From Amoebidium appalachense (taxonomy: Eukaryota; Ichthyosporea), in NCBI GenBank assembly GCA_963693365.1, contig CAVNZM010000007.1:1736001-1800000 (forward strand): a stretch of DNA of 64,000 bases, written 5' to 3'. A model generated the notes under the pieces. That model made no database searches. It had not been told where the DNA came from and saw only the letters and a program-made list of their open reading frames with translations. Shown here piece after piece: positions 49,944 to 62,753 of the stretch. Position 1 is the first letter of the stretch, and each line of letters starts with the position of its first letter. Made by a program: the position numbers and the translations under genes.

Positions 49944-52461
49944 TCAAATGTCCGAGGAACTGTAGCCGCACAGAAACTCCACCAAACACTTGACCAAATC
50001 AGAGTCACTGGAGGCCACCTTTAACAGGTGCTCAAACCCAGTGCGCCGCTGTTCCACCTGTAAGAAAAAAAACCACCACGTCAGGTGGAAAAAAAAAAAA
50101 AAAAAAAAAAGGGAAAAGGGAAGGAAGAAAGAAAAAGTATAAACCCATCTTAGCACCCCCCCTCCCCCCTTCCCGTCCTGCAAAAAATCACGTTTCCCAA
50201 AGGCTCTGTCTATTGCCTTCGCCCATCCCACATGGGACTTGAATGAATGGCCACTGTGTGGTTTAGGTCATAACGGAGACCAAAAGGTCGAGAAATGCAA
50301 CTAACGCGAAAGCACAAAACCCGAAGGCACACACACACACACACACACAGAAGCACATGTTAGCATGTGCGGCTACACACCACCGACCACAGGCCACAGG
50401 GGTATGCCGTACCCCACCCACCGCTTCACACACACAAGCAGGCCCCCCCTCCCCCTCCCCCAACGACATACACCCACACACGCGTGCTCACACACACACA
50501 CATGCAGGAGGAAAACCACGTACACAAGGATAGGAACTAGGCTGTGATAGAAATGCAAGAATTGAAGCAGAAAAAAAGAAGAAGTTAGGCTGATAAAGTG
50601 CACCCAAAAAACAGGTCCAATAAAGAATTGATGCACGTGCGCAGACTCCAACCAACCCCCCCCCCCCCAGGGTGGGGAGATGTTCCCACAATGTACCTAA
50701 CCTGTCTTCCTTACAACATAAGTCTCAGCCAAAACATGTACAAAACTCTTATTTACTCACAGCCCAGAGAGCACCATCCAATTCTTACCAAATGCATGGA
50801 ACGGAGTGCTAAACGACCGTGTGTGTGCTTGTGTGTGTGTGTGTGCGCGCGCGCGTGTGTGTGGAAGCAGTGCGCATGTGTTAATGTGTTTTCTTTTTCT
50901 TGTTTTATTTTCTTATTAATATCAAAAATTGGCAATCCTTTCCTTAAACGGCAGGGGGCTGGGAGGGGGGAGGAGGGGGATTGGGGGAGGGGGGGGGGGG
51001 GGGGGGGGGACGTACCACCGAGGGAATCAAGCCACCCCAGAAGACCTTCTTCGGTTTCCACCTCAACAGTTCCCGGAACAAACCGCGATCACTCCTCGCC
51101 TCCTGTCGCCGCCTGGCACTGCTCAGGTACACCGTCACGAGCTGCTGGTGAAGTGCGTAAAACTCACAGAACCGCCGCCGGACCGTGAAACTCTGTTCGC
51201 CAAACAGTGGATGTTGCGCCATCACGCTCACCGCGTATGTTTGGTACCGCGCATAAAACGGCCCGCGAATGAGGTCCGCACGAACGGTCATGTGTATGTA
51301 CTCGACGCATGATCCCGATCTTTCCCGTTTTTTGGAAGCCCACAAAACGGGCGAGCTGGGCCGAGAGTCCACTGTTTGATACGTGTCCCAGGACATGAGA
51401 CTACTGTTGCTCTCCGCACCATTAACATCACTGCCCCAACTACTAACAGACACCTGGTCGTCGTGATGGTAAGGTGAGGAATTCTGTCGCGACAAACACG
51501 TCGAGTTACTTTCGTGGGCGTGATTGCGCGCCGGTGTAAGCCCCCTACTGCGCACAAAATCATTGATGAGCGCAACTAAAACATCGTGATTTCGTGCCGC
51601 CGCGAGTTCGGATGCTGTTTTTCCTGCATCGGTCATTGCCAATGGATCCGCGCCATGTTGCAACAGCATTTCAGCAATACCCAAATGCCCATTCGCTGCT
51701 GCGTAGTGAAGCGGCGTCATACCGTGGCTGGTCTGACAAGACGGGTTTGCACGGGGATTAGTCAGTAATCTCTTCAAAACATCGATTCTCCCTTTGGCAG
51801 AAGCGCGAAGGATGTCTTTGTCCAAATGCTGTTGCGCATGTTGAATGCTGCTAGTCTCAAGGACAAAGTCACGAAACGCCTCCGCTGACGGGGTGCCTAC
51901 CACTGGGCCTGCATCCTCATAGCTGACAAAAACAAGAGAGTCCTCATCTGTGCTCGTTGGTAGGCGACCGACACGCTCGTTCTTATCGTTTTGGATCCTT
52001 ACGTGGGTGCTGGCGTTGCGATGTTTTGGTGTCTCCGCGATGCTTCCGGATGCTACCGTGCTTGGTACTATGGTCCTCCTGCTTGGAGTTAGTGGGGCGC
52101 TGTTGGTGGATCGCAGCGATTTCGTTGGTGTTGATAACATCGTGCGAGCAACTCCGGACGAGCTATACGGCCTATTCTTCATTGTTGGGGTTGCCATGTT
52201 TGAAGTTTTAGTGTCAGAATGTGTGGTTGTGTGTAAAACTGGGACGCTGTTCCTTCTAGAGGATAGTGGCACGAAATCACCGTTAAGTGTAAGCGATTTG
52301 TGTACTGGAGAAATGGAGGAAAAGGAAAATAGCTTCTTTTCCGGTTTGTCTGCTATGTTCTTCGAGTGAGAGGAAACTTTTGAAAGGGGGCTAGCTGGCG
52401 AGAGGGTGGATATGGCAGTGGTGGCTCCACGTTCGTTGGGTTTGGAGAGAAAATCATCCAT
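49944..52461 (-). CDS. Ankyrin-repeat and PX-domain protein, 2 exons
   Basis: Model of 519 residues; exon 1 is 51016-52461 and exon 2 is 49944-50057. The start is the first in-frame ATG (MDDFLSKP). Residues 1-190 are Ser/Thr/Pro-rich with several SP and TP sites and look disordered. Residues about 212-300 are ankyrin repeats: GRIDVLKRLL, then TPLHYAAANGHLGIAEMLL with HGADP. A second Ser-rich linker follows. About 385-519 is a PX domain with the RRRFCEF phosphoinositide-binding core, a KPKK segment in place of the usual Pro-rich loop, and, from exon 2, the C-terminal helix VEQRRTGFEHLL. The two exons join in phase 0 within the PX domain. PX domains bind phosphoinositides on endosomes; the ankyrin repeats probably bind a partner. 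I do not recognise a named orthologue. Confidence 0.86.
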
Positions 52462-54853
52462 AGTTTGGTCCAAAGCCACAGACTGATGCTAAGCTTGGTC
52501 CACGTGTCACACACGCAAAAGAAAAGTGGGCATGTGCACGACACAAACAGTGTTGTGTATTCAAAGATTAAGTTAGCAAACGGCTAAAAACGGAACCAAA
52601 GCTACATAGTTGAAGGAGGAGTAAAAACTGCTGCAGCAGTGCCGCTGGGTGACTATTCAACAGACCATAAATAAACGAGGGCGTAATAGGGCAATCACTC
52701 AGTGACTCGTAAGCATGTCAGATAAACATGTTGAAGGGAGAACGATGAAAAGCCCAGGAATCGAAAAAAGCGTGCAAGTACTGTATTGAATGAGACTGCG
52801 GCAAGTGCTGAGTGCCATTGTATAACAGTGCACGGCCTTTCATTGGCAAACCCAATTTTGAAACGGACCAGTGAAAATGAAACCCCAGTGCTCGATTTTG
52901 GAATGCTATCGCCTCTTTCGTGAATACTACAAAGCAGATAAGATATGAACATTAATATTAGTCTATGTAATTTTATATATATATATATATGAATGTATAG
53001 AGTTATTTGTTTTCTTGTTGTTTACATTCACACGGTGTGAAACTCCGATGATCACATGACCGTTTGCATGCTATCAAAAATGTACTTCTAAACCCCCTAA
53101 AAAGGGGGTTGGAAATCAATTACGAGCTCGAGCGTGTTTGGAATTGGAGACTTGTATCGTGTATGCTTCAAATCACCACCACTAGGTAGTTTAAACCCCG
53201 ATTTGGTTATAATTAATTCGATATAATTAATGTTTTGATATGAATTTTTTTGCTCTTTGACCAGTCAGTTATTCTTGCAAACCGACCTACATACATACAT
53301 TTTGAATCAAAATCTTGACAGAGGTGCAAATTCACCAGAGTGTGAACAGCTGGGTGGGGTGGCATCTTTTCCTAGTCACTGGAGACTGCGTTTCTACTTG
53401 ATGACTGGCTTCCGAAGTTCCATTTCTATGCAGCTTGCACGACCGCGCACTCACGTGTTCATCGTAAAAATACCTTTTCATTAATATGAGATTAAAAAAA
53501 AATGAATTTATTTACACTCAGCCTTGTTTTTCCCTCTGGATGAACAAAAAGCAGCCCTTGTGGGCCGGGGATCATGTGACAGCGCCGGCTTGCCCGTGCC
53601 GGGCGATACATTCCAGGCGACATCTGCGAATTCCGATTGGCCAACACAATTTGTTGATGTCAACAAGAACCATTCTTATTGGCTGTCACAATTACTGCCC
53701 TAAAATGGATAATTTCGTCTGACCCGGTAGCTCGCAGTTCGGTTCTATTTGCCGGCGGCTTCAGCCCGACCCGCTTATTACACCAGGAGGCTCAGCCGCC
53801 TTCGACAACACACAACACAGGGGTACAGAGCTCGGGTTTTCTATGTTTGTGGGGGTTGTTATTCTTGATCTAACTAGTATAATAAATTGTAGCTATAGGA
53901 AGGAATAGTGAGAGAGAGAGAGAGAGAGAGCGCAGGCCAATAGTTTATTAACTCAAACCTCCTTGCGCCGTCAGGGACATTGTGGGTGTGAAGAGTCCAC
54001 GCCTGTGGAGCACATCTTGTAGGGTTTGTTTCCTAGGCAATCTTCCCCTTTGTGTAGCCAGATGTTTCGGGACGATGCCCCCCCCCCCCCCCCCCCCCCC
54101 CCCTCTCCCCTCACCCACCCACCTACTGAAAAGCAAACACACATCCATTCCTTTCTTTCCTCCCTGCCTACCCCCCCTTGTCTTCTCGCTTGTGCCTCAC
54201 CAACTCACCCAGGGTTCCCTTGTAAGGTTCCTTGCCGGTTGTTAACTTACCCCCCCCCCCCCCCCCCCCCCGCCCCCCCTCCCCCCTCTTCCCCCCCCCC
54301 CCCCCACCTCCCCCCCCCCCACCCCCACATCCCCTACCGCCCCTGCGCACCCACATGGACCCACTACGACCACCACCACAACACCGTTGTCTGCATGATC
54401 ACATCTTCCCTTCGCTCACCTTCCACGATCTTGTGCCTGTTTTTATGGACTGTTTTCTCATACAGCTTGCGTACCGTAGGGTGTTTGCAAGTTCTCATAT
54501 TTATTGGGTGCCCTCACTAACTGTTATAAGCTCCGACGTTCTTTTTGATTTGTTTCTCCTGCTCCTATGGCAACACTTCCCAGAGATGTTCTTTCCACTG
54601 CTTACCTATCGCTTGAAGGCGCCCCCTGTTTTCGGCTACCTCTTTCCCGCTTTCTTTATGACTGCCCTCGACTCCCCCCCCCCCTCCCTCCCCTCCCCCT
54701 CTCCTGCGGCCGCCCGCCCCCTCCCTTTTTTCCCTTGTGGTTGGGCTCTGCTTATGTTGCATGCTTTCTGGTGTTTAGCTCTGATTCACAACCCATTTAT
54801 GGCCGTCTCTAAGTTGTTGTTTCAGGATCTAACCCCGAGGGGAAGTCTCCAAT
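52462..54853. promoter_or_regulatory. Divergent promoter region of the ANK-PX gene and XRN1
   Basis: 2.39 kb. The 52480-53880 part is free of long microsatellites and holds ATTGG boxes at 53636-53640 and 53678-53682 and a CCCCCTAAAAAGGGGG hairpin at about 53092-53107. From 54080 onward it is C-rich, probably the XRN1 leader or a leader intron. A 268-residue frame there is Pro-rich and not conserved. Confidence 0.4.
54740..54790 (+). repeat. Dispersed repeat head fragment upstream of XRN1
   Basis: GGGCTCTGCTTATGTTGCAT matches the head of the dispersed repeat. It lies about 65 bases upstream of the XRN1 ATG, possibly in a 5' leader intron, and is in the sense orientation. Confidence 0.45.
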
Positions 54854-55448
54854 ATGGGAATCCCCAAGTTCTTCCGCTGGCTCAGGTACGGATTGACGAC
54901 CCCCCCCCCCTCCCCCCTCCCTCCCTCCCTTCCCCCCCCCCCTCCCCCCCCCCCCTCCCCTCCCCCCCCCTCCCCCCTCCCCCCCTCTTTTCGCTACAAC
55001 CAACAACTGCTAGATTCCTAGGGAGCGTTGTGATGTGAATGTCGATCTATTACAGAAGGCTATAATAGAGCAGGTGGCGTTAAAATTATACACAAAGAAG
55101 AATTGGCATATTATTGACAAGACGGGCTGTTGAGAAGATGGGCGTGGTTCTATTAGCAGCTTCTATCGTCCTCGATTTTATTGCCTTTGTGTGTTTGGTT
55201 GGGGGTTTCCTATTTTGGGCGGCGGCGGTGGGCGGGCAGGCAGTCGAGCAGGGCGGGGGGGGGGGGGGGGGGGGAGGGGGGAAGGGGGGGGGGGGGGGGG
55301 GCTCTCATCCTGACGTTAGAGTATGCTGACATTAAAATGTGCCTTGCAGTGAGCGGTACCCTTGCATCAGCCAAGTGGTCACCGATGACCAGATACCCGT
55401 ATTTGGTAAGTGCGGGCGCTGCAGGCATAGGACTGCTGATAGTTGGGG

Positions 55449-55503
<55 letters not shown>

Positions 55504-56027
55504 GGTAATTTTTTTATATGTACAGTTACAAGGGGGTTAGGGGGAGGGGGATGGTGGTTGTGATGGTGGTGGTGGTTGGGGGGGGGGGGGGGGGAGGGGG
55601 GGGAGGGAGGGGGGTTAAGCCTCTACAGGAATGTGCACATATGGATTACAACATGCGCACACGGACACACTACGAGAACTGGAGATTCAATGTCCTATTC
55701 TCATAGAGCTGGGAATGTTTCAATCTGCACACAAACATGCACACTCACGTGCTTGTGTGGGTGGACACGCACATGCACGTACACACACACACACACACAC
55801 ACAAACTCACTCACCCACTCGCTTGCTCGCTCGCTCACTCATGCATACCCACCCACCCACCCACCCATCCATCCACCACCACGTACTTGCCTACCCACTC
55901 CCACCCCCACCCACACACCCACCCATACACCTATCTCCCCCCCCCCCTCCCCCCCCCCCCCCCCCCCCCAGCACCCCGCCAACACACCCACGCCCACACC
56001 CACCCCAACACCACACTCCCACCTCCC

Positions 56028-56058
<31 letters not shown>

Positions 56059-56355
56059 ACTTGGGCCCTCCCTGAGGATGGGCTCTGCTTATGACGCATA
56101 CTGTGCGCATGGCTATGTTGCATACTTGAATGTTTGCCTTTGCATGTGTCCTTCGTGTATGCGTGCTTCGTACCGTGTTCCGCATTCAAACGCCCCCCTC
56201 ACACACACACACACAAACACCCACGCACACCCACACACATCGACACCCACAACCACACCCATGTCCACACATACACCACATTCCCACCCTCCCCCCCCCC
56301 CCCCCCCCCCCCCCCCCACCTTTCCCCACACACACGCACAATCCCCCCCCCCCCC

Positions 56356-56426
<71 letters not shown>

Positions 56427-56523
56427 CCTGACCCCTCTGTGTGCAGACAATTTGTATCTGGACATGAACGGCATCATCCATAACTGCAGCCACGGCAATA
56501 GCCCTGACCCAAACTTTGTGGTT

Positions 56524-56571
<48 letters not shown>

Positions 56572-56614
56572 ACCCACCCCCACCCCCTCCTCTCTCCCTT
56601 CCCTCCCCCTGTCC

Positions 56615-56649
<35 letters not shown>

Positions 56650-56704
56650 TCCCTCGCCCCCCCCCCCCCCCCACCCCCTCCTCTCTCCCTCCCTCCCCCT
56701 GTCC

Positions 56705-56738
<34 letters not shown>

Positions 56739-56984
56739 GTGGGCACCCCCTTACTCCCCCCTCCCCTCCTTGCCCTAACCTCACCAGAGTCTCTTATTCT
56801 GTTGTAGCTGTATTAAGTATGCCCGTACGCGTTCTCCTTTACCACCCCCCCTTTCTCGCCGCCACCAATCTCTCCTCCGTCTCCCAATACTATACACACA
56901 TGATATGAGAGGAAGGGACATACACTCACGCCAACAGACGCTCAAACACATTCACGCACAGGTGGACATAACACATGCACGACT

Positions 56985-57069
<85 letters not shown>

Positions 57070-57181
57070 TATGGACTCCCTTCGTCACCTTTCCTTTTCA
57101 AAGGCTCCTTTTCTCTTTGCAAGACACCCCGGGCAAACGGGAGGAGCAGGTGTGTGTGTGTGTGTGCGCGCGTGTGCTTGT

Positions 57182-57226
<45 letters not shown>

Positions 57227-58732
57227 GGGGGGGGGGGGGGGGGGAGAGGGGGGGGAGGGGGGGGTGGATATCACTAGGAACAAGGACACTGTTTTTATAG
57301 CACTGATAATCGACCCTGTGCAGGTGACGGAAGAGACTGTGTTCAATGATGTGTTTGCATATGTGGACGCACTGTTCCACATCATCAAGCCCAGGAAACT
57401 GTTCTACCTGGCCATCGATGGTAAAGAACCTCCGTTGAAATACACATGCAAACACGCGCACGTGGATATATACATACACAAGCGCACATGCAGACACGAG
57501 TGTGCACACACACGCACATAAACACAAAAAGCCGCACATATCGATGGTGTAGAAGCTTCGCTGGAACACACATGAAAACACGCACACATCGATATATACA
57601 TACACAAGCATTCACATACACACACGCACACACACGAGAGTGCGCACACACTCACATACACACAAACAGCCGCACAAACAGCCGTACATATCGATGGTGT
57701 AGAAGCTTCCTTGGAACACACATGCAAACATGCGCACATGGATATATGCATACACAAGCACACACACAAATGCAGACACGAGCGTGCGCACACACGCACA
57801 TACACACAAACAGCCGCACATATCGATGGTGTAGAAGCTTCGTTGAACACACATGCAAACATGCGCACATGGATATATACATACACAAGCACACACACAC
57901 ATGCAGACACGAGCGTGCGCACACACGCACATACACACAAACAGCCGCACATATCGATGGTGTAGAAGCTTCGTTGGAACACACATGCAAACAAGCGCAC
58001 ATGGATATATACATCCACAAGCACACACACACATGCAGACACGAGCGTGCGCACACACGCACATACACACAAACAGCCGCACATATCGATGGTGTAGAAG
58101 CTTCGTTGGAACACACATGCAAACAAGCGCACATGGATATATACATCCACAAGCACACACACACATGCAGACACGAGCGTGCGCACACACACACATACAC
58201 ACAAACAGCCGCACAAACAGCCGTACATATCGATGGTGTAGAAGCTTCGTTGGAACACACATGCAAACAAGCGCGCATGGATATATACATACACAAGCAC
58301 ACACACACATGCAGACACGAGCGTGCGCACACACGCACATGCACACAAACGGGCGCACATACAGGAACGCTCATACATGCGTGCACATGCAATCACACAT
58401 GCACATACACTCACACACATACACAGGCGGCCGCATGCACATGCATAGACACACGCACACGCATGTACACACGCATGCACACAAGCACGCGCGCACACAC
58501 GCGCGCACGCACACACACATCTACACATGGACACATGCACACACACACACGCACACAGCACAGAGGCAATGGGTCGACTGCTCGATTTGTGTCCACCCCA
58601 CATACACAACACATTCACGCCCCTGCTTCCACTCTCTCCCCTTCTCCTCCTCCCTTCTTGCCCACTTGCCATACCTCAAGGTCATCACCCGTATTTGTGG
58701 GTGAGCTTGTGTGTTTGGCTTGTGTGTCTGTG

Positions 58733-58777
<45 letters not shown>

Positions 58778-58966
58778 GGGGGGGGGGGGGGGGGGGGGAG
58801 GGGGGAGGATGATGGGGGATTTTTGGGGAGTGATACTGAAGTAACCCCCTCCCCGTTTTTCACGAAGGTTTGGCCCTACTTGAATAACATACTGATTTTA
58901 TAATTATCTATTGTATATAGATAGCATTGTGTTATCGGTGTTCATTTCTAATTCAAACTATGTTCT

Positions 58967-59000
<34 letters not shown>

Positions 59001-60225
59001 CCCTGAGGATGGGCTCTGCTTAATATGCATACTCTTTGTGTGATTTGCACTCTGCATCGTGTTCCGTTGTTTATGTTGAATGTCGTACTTTATAACGCAT
59101 TCAACCCCCCCCCCCCCCCCCCCCCGGGGGGGCTAATGATAACAACATCCCCCCTCCCCCCCCTCGGGCCCCCCCATTGGTGACTGGAGCCTTCCCTGAG
59201 GATGGCTTTTTGTAAGAATATCTTTGGTATGGCTCGCTGTTCTCAAAATCTGCCTTGTGCTGTCCACCCGTGAAGGTGTGCTTCGTACTCTGCAACACCT
59301 AACCCCTCCCCCCTCCCTGCTCCCCCCCCCCCCCCTCTCCTCCCCCCTCCCTTCCCCTCCCCCCCCCCCCCCCCTCCCCTCCGCGCCTTTTCCCCCTCAA
59401 AACATTAGGTGTTGCCCCTCGTGCAAAGATGAACCAGCAACGCGCACGTCGTTTCCGCTCTGCGTTTGAAGCGGCAGAAAACCGCCGGAAAGCAGAGGAG
59501 AAGGGGGTCACGTTGACCGGGGATCATTTCGACAGCAACTGTATTACTCCTGGTACGCCGTTCATGGCTCGCCTGTCTGCGCAGCTGAGATACTTCATCC
59601 ATTTGAAGATCACTACTGATAGGAGGTGGAGGCATGTCAAGGTTATCTTCTCCGGGCACGAGGTGGGTGTGGGGCGCTGTTTACGTCTTAGGTGATTCTT
59701 TTCTTTTTTTGTTTGAGGTGGAGTAGGGGTACAGGGGGAGGGAGGGGGCATGGGGGGAAATGGTAGGTGGAGGCTGGTTGGGAAGGGTAAGGGAAGAGTA
59801 GTATAATGGGGATCGGTGGGGATATGGGTGTGGTGGTGGAGAAGGGGGGCAGGGTGTTGGGGGGTGGGGGAGGCATCTCGGGAGGGGGGAGGGGAGGGGA
59901 AGGGGGGAAGGAAAGGGGTATGGGGGGGGGAAGGGATGGAGGTTGAGTTTAAAAGTGAGGCCGTTGGCGTGCCTGGGAGGGGAGGGCAGGGGCAGTAGCT
60001 CAAGCTGGAGCAGGCTGAAGCGGAGATAATTGAATATTAGGGAGTTGGACAAGCAGGGGAGCCCGGGGGGAGAGGGAGGGGGGGGGGGGGGGGAATGGAG
60101 TATAGACGAACGTGTTTTTTGGCTGCAGGTGCCTGGAGAGGGAGAGCACAAGATCATGGACTATATCCGTCAGCATAGGGCCCAGCCTGACTGGGACCCA
60201 AACACCAGGGTAGGTGGCCTGCTTA

Positions 60226-60311
<86 letters not shown>

Positions 60312-60548
60312 ACGTGTGTGTGTGCGTGCGTGCGTGCGTGTGTGTAGGTGTGAGTGCATGATTGCACATGCGTCTGGTTGTGTGTTGGAGTGGCGAGTGG
60401 GCATGTACATCTACTTCTTTGGACATGTGTTCAAGTGTGTATGCTTGTGTCTTCGTACACACGTTCGTTTCCCAGTTTGTGTCTGAGCGGATTAGTATTT
60501 CTCCGATGTATTGCATAATAGAAGAGAGATACTATTAATATAGTCCTG

Positions 60549-60584
<36 letters not shown>

Positions 60585-61396
60585 TTCCCCTCAGAAAAAC
60601 AGAAAAGACAAGAAAATAACGAAAAGAAAAGACCCTTCTTTCCCCCTGTTCCTCTCATACTGTGTAACACATTCCCCCCCCCCCCCCCCCCCCCCCCCCC
60701 CTGCAGCACTGCCTGTACGGTCTTGATGCCGATCTGATCGTGCTTGGTCTGCTGACTCATGAACCCCACTTTTCCCTGCTGAGAGAGGAGGTGGTGTTTG
60801 GCAAGAACAAGAAGGCCAGGTGACTATCTTGCCCCCCCATCCTCCCACCACCTCCTCCTTCCCACTCTCCCCCCCCCTCTGTGGCGGTTTTAGTTTCTGC
60901 TTGTGTTTTGTTTTGTGGTTTTTAAGGCTTTCCTTTCTATAATGGTCATCCTCTAATGCACCCTCCCCCCCCCTCTCCCGCCCCTCGCTCCCCCCCCCAA
61001 AAAAAAATTAAAACTGCACAGTCTCGTCATATTCCTTTTGAATTCATCCATTCTAAAGCCCTCCTCTGCACACGTGTATGAACACGCTGTCTCAGCTAAC
61101 TCTCCCCTGTGGGTTACATATGCTGTCTGCTCCCAGCATTATATCCACCCTGCACTATGTTTGACGCTCGGCAGAGCTGAAATGGGGGTATGTCAAGTTG
61201 CAAGATAGTTAATCCGTTATCATTTTGTTCCCACGTTCATTCTATGCTTGGGGTTTAAACCCCATTGACCGATTTTTATCTTGTTTCCTCATTTGCTTTG
61301 TCACTGACGCACGCACACACGCACACGCACACGCACACGCACACTCGTACTCGTACTCGTACGTGTACGCACACACGCACACTCACTCACACATTT

Positions 61397-61468
<72 letters not shown>

Positions 61469-61493
61469 CTACAAGTACGCACACACCCCACAT

Positions 61494-61585
<92 letters not shown>

Positions 61586-61680
61586 CTCTGACGCTGCCAA
61601 GATCACCTGGAATCTGCTCCACCTATCGCTGGTGAGAGAGTACACAGCCATTGAGTTTGGTCTCGAGGTCAACCAGGTCA

Positions 61681-61730
<50 letters not shown>

Positions 61731-62287
61731 CCCAACACACACACACACACACACACACCAAGAAAAAAAAAAGAAAAAAAAAAAAACTAAAAGATTTGTT
61801 TTCTCGTTTTTCGGGTTTGTCACATTTTGTGTTTTGCTTTTTGGTGTCTCCTCTCCATATTTCCAACCCAATAATGCATACATCAACCCCCCTTCCCCGT
61901 GGCCGCCCCCTCCCCCCCTCCCCCCGGCCCACTTTTTCTCAGGCATTCATTTTCCTTTAAAATACTTGAAGTGTGTATGAAGCCGATGTGCACCTTTTGC
62001 ATATACTCACCATTTGACCCACTTCTTCTTTTTGCTCTCTCTCCGTCACACCGGCTTACCCATTTGCATATCACTCAACTAGTGTTACTGGAATGCACAT
62101 ATTCCCCCCCCCCCCCCCCTTTTTTTTTTGGGTTGTATGAAGCGGCAAGTAGAAACAACAGGTTCCGACTTTCTCGTGTGCTGCTAACTTGTGCTCTGAA
62201 TGATTTCCTCTCTGACTCCTTGCCGACCTCCCTGCTCCACACATGCCAAACACGTGCACACACACCAAACACGCGCGGTCGTGTGTG

Positions 62288-62370
<83 letters not shown>

Positions 62371-62753
62371 TCCCCTCCACCCCTTTCCCACAAACACGCA
62401 CACACACACGCACGCACACACACACACACACTCTCTCTCTGTCTCTCACTCTCTCTCTCTCTCTCTCACTCTCACTCTCTCTCTCTCTCACCTGCCCGGG
62501 CCTCCCTCCCTACCCCTCCCTACCCCTCCCTCCCTCCCTACCCCTCCCTACCCCTTCACCCCCCTTCCCCCCCCCCTCCCCCGCACACACACGTACACAC
62601 AGGTGGACTTTGAGCGAGTGATCGATGACTGGGTGCTGATCTGCTACCTTGTGGGCAACGACTTCATCCCCCACCTGCCCAACCTCCACATCGACCAGGA
62701 TGCCCTGCCCTTCCTCTTTGACCACTACAAGGACCATGTCCTGCGCCCTCAGG
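54854..62753 (+). CDS. XRN1: XRN1 5'-3' exoribonuclease, N-terminal nine exons (continues past the window)
   Basis: Exons: 54854-54885, 55350-55405, 56447-56520, 57324-57420, 59409-59662, 60129-60209, 60707-60819, 61586-61676, 62603-62753, coding about residues 1-316. All phases agree. The end of exon 3 could be 56517 instead. The start [15 protein letters not shown] is the XRN1 type. Conserved acidic catalytic motifs are present: [22 protein letters not shown], the [15 protein letters not shown] block with basic residues for RNA binding, [36 protein letters not shown], and [11 protein letters not shown]. Known role: cytoplasmic degradation of decapped, 5'-monophosphate mRNA. The rest of the catalytic core and the C-terminal region are missing. 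The last exon ends in phase 1, and nothing resembling the next exon is seen up to 64000. A 5' leader intron is possible (TTTCAG at 54820-54825). Confidence 0.96.
56061..56190 (+). repeat. Dispersed intronic repeat, full-length copy in XRN1 intron 2
   Basis: It starts TTGGGCCCTCCCTGAGGATG, includes the TTGAATGTTTGCCTTTGCAT module seen in ZFPL1, and ends CGTGTTCCGCATTCAAACG before poly-C. It is in the sense orientation. Confidence 0.85.
57183..57244. repeat. T43-G19 composite tract in XRN1 intron 3
   Basis: 43 T followed by 19 G, about 80 bases before exon 57324-57420. Confidence 0.95.
57414..58360. repeat. Minisatellite of 126-150 base units built on the XRN1 exon 4 donor
   Basis: Seven units start with ATCGATGG at 57414, 57540, 57690, 57822, 57953, 58085 and 58229. 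The first start is the last seven bases of XRN1 exon 4 plus its donor. Each later unit repeats ATCGATGGTGTAG and then a CA-rich body with ACACATGCAAAC and GGATATATACAT. Two units carry an extra CGCACAAACAGC block. Long reading frames across it on both strands come from the repeat and are not genes. Confidence 0.9.
58999..59105 (+). repeat. Dispersed intronic repeat, copy in XRN1 intron 4 (first)
   Basis: It reads CCCTGAGGATGGGCTCTGCT, then ATATGCATACTCTTTGTGTG, TGCATCGTGTTCC and AACGCATTCAACCCCC, with poly-C on both sides. It is in the sense orientation. Confidence 0.8.
59188..59300 (+). repeat. Dispersed intronic repeat, diverged copy in XRN1 intron 4 (second)
   Basis: CTTCCCTGAGGATGGC marks the head and GTGTGCTTCGTACTCTGCAAC the tail; the middle is diverged. 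It follows the copy at 58999 closely and has the same orientation. Confidence 0.65.
60230..60309. repeat. (GT)n microsatellite near the XRN1 exon 6 donor
   Basis: Begins about 20 bases after the donor at 60210 and covers 80 bases. Confidence 0.95.
61400..61585. repeat. (CA)n microsatellite ending in the XRN1 exon 8 acceptor
   Basis: Two (CA)n blocks, interrupted at about 61467-61494, end in ACACAG directly before exon 61586-61676. Confidence 0.95.

Noticed and set aside
54232-55038. 268-residue plus-strand frame upstream of XRN1
   Set aside because: Pro-rich, C-tract-driven, overlaps the real XRN1 start in another frame, and shows no conserved motif.
57414-58360. CRISPR-like spaced repeats
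   Set aside because: The units are contiguous degenerate copies without unique spacers, in a eukaryotic intron.
57446-58903. 485-residue plus-strand frame and 422-residue minus-strand frame across the XRN1 intron 4 minisatellite
   Set aside because: Both arise because most repeat units are multiples of three. Composition is Thr/His or Cys/Val from CA/GT repeats, and the region lies inside an XRN1 intron.
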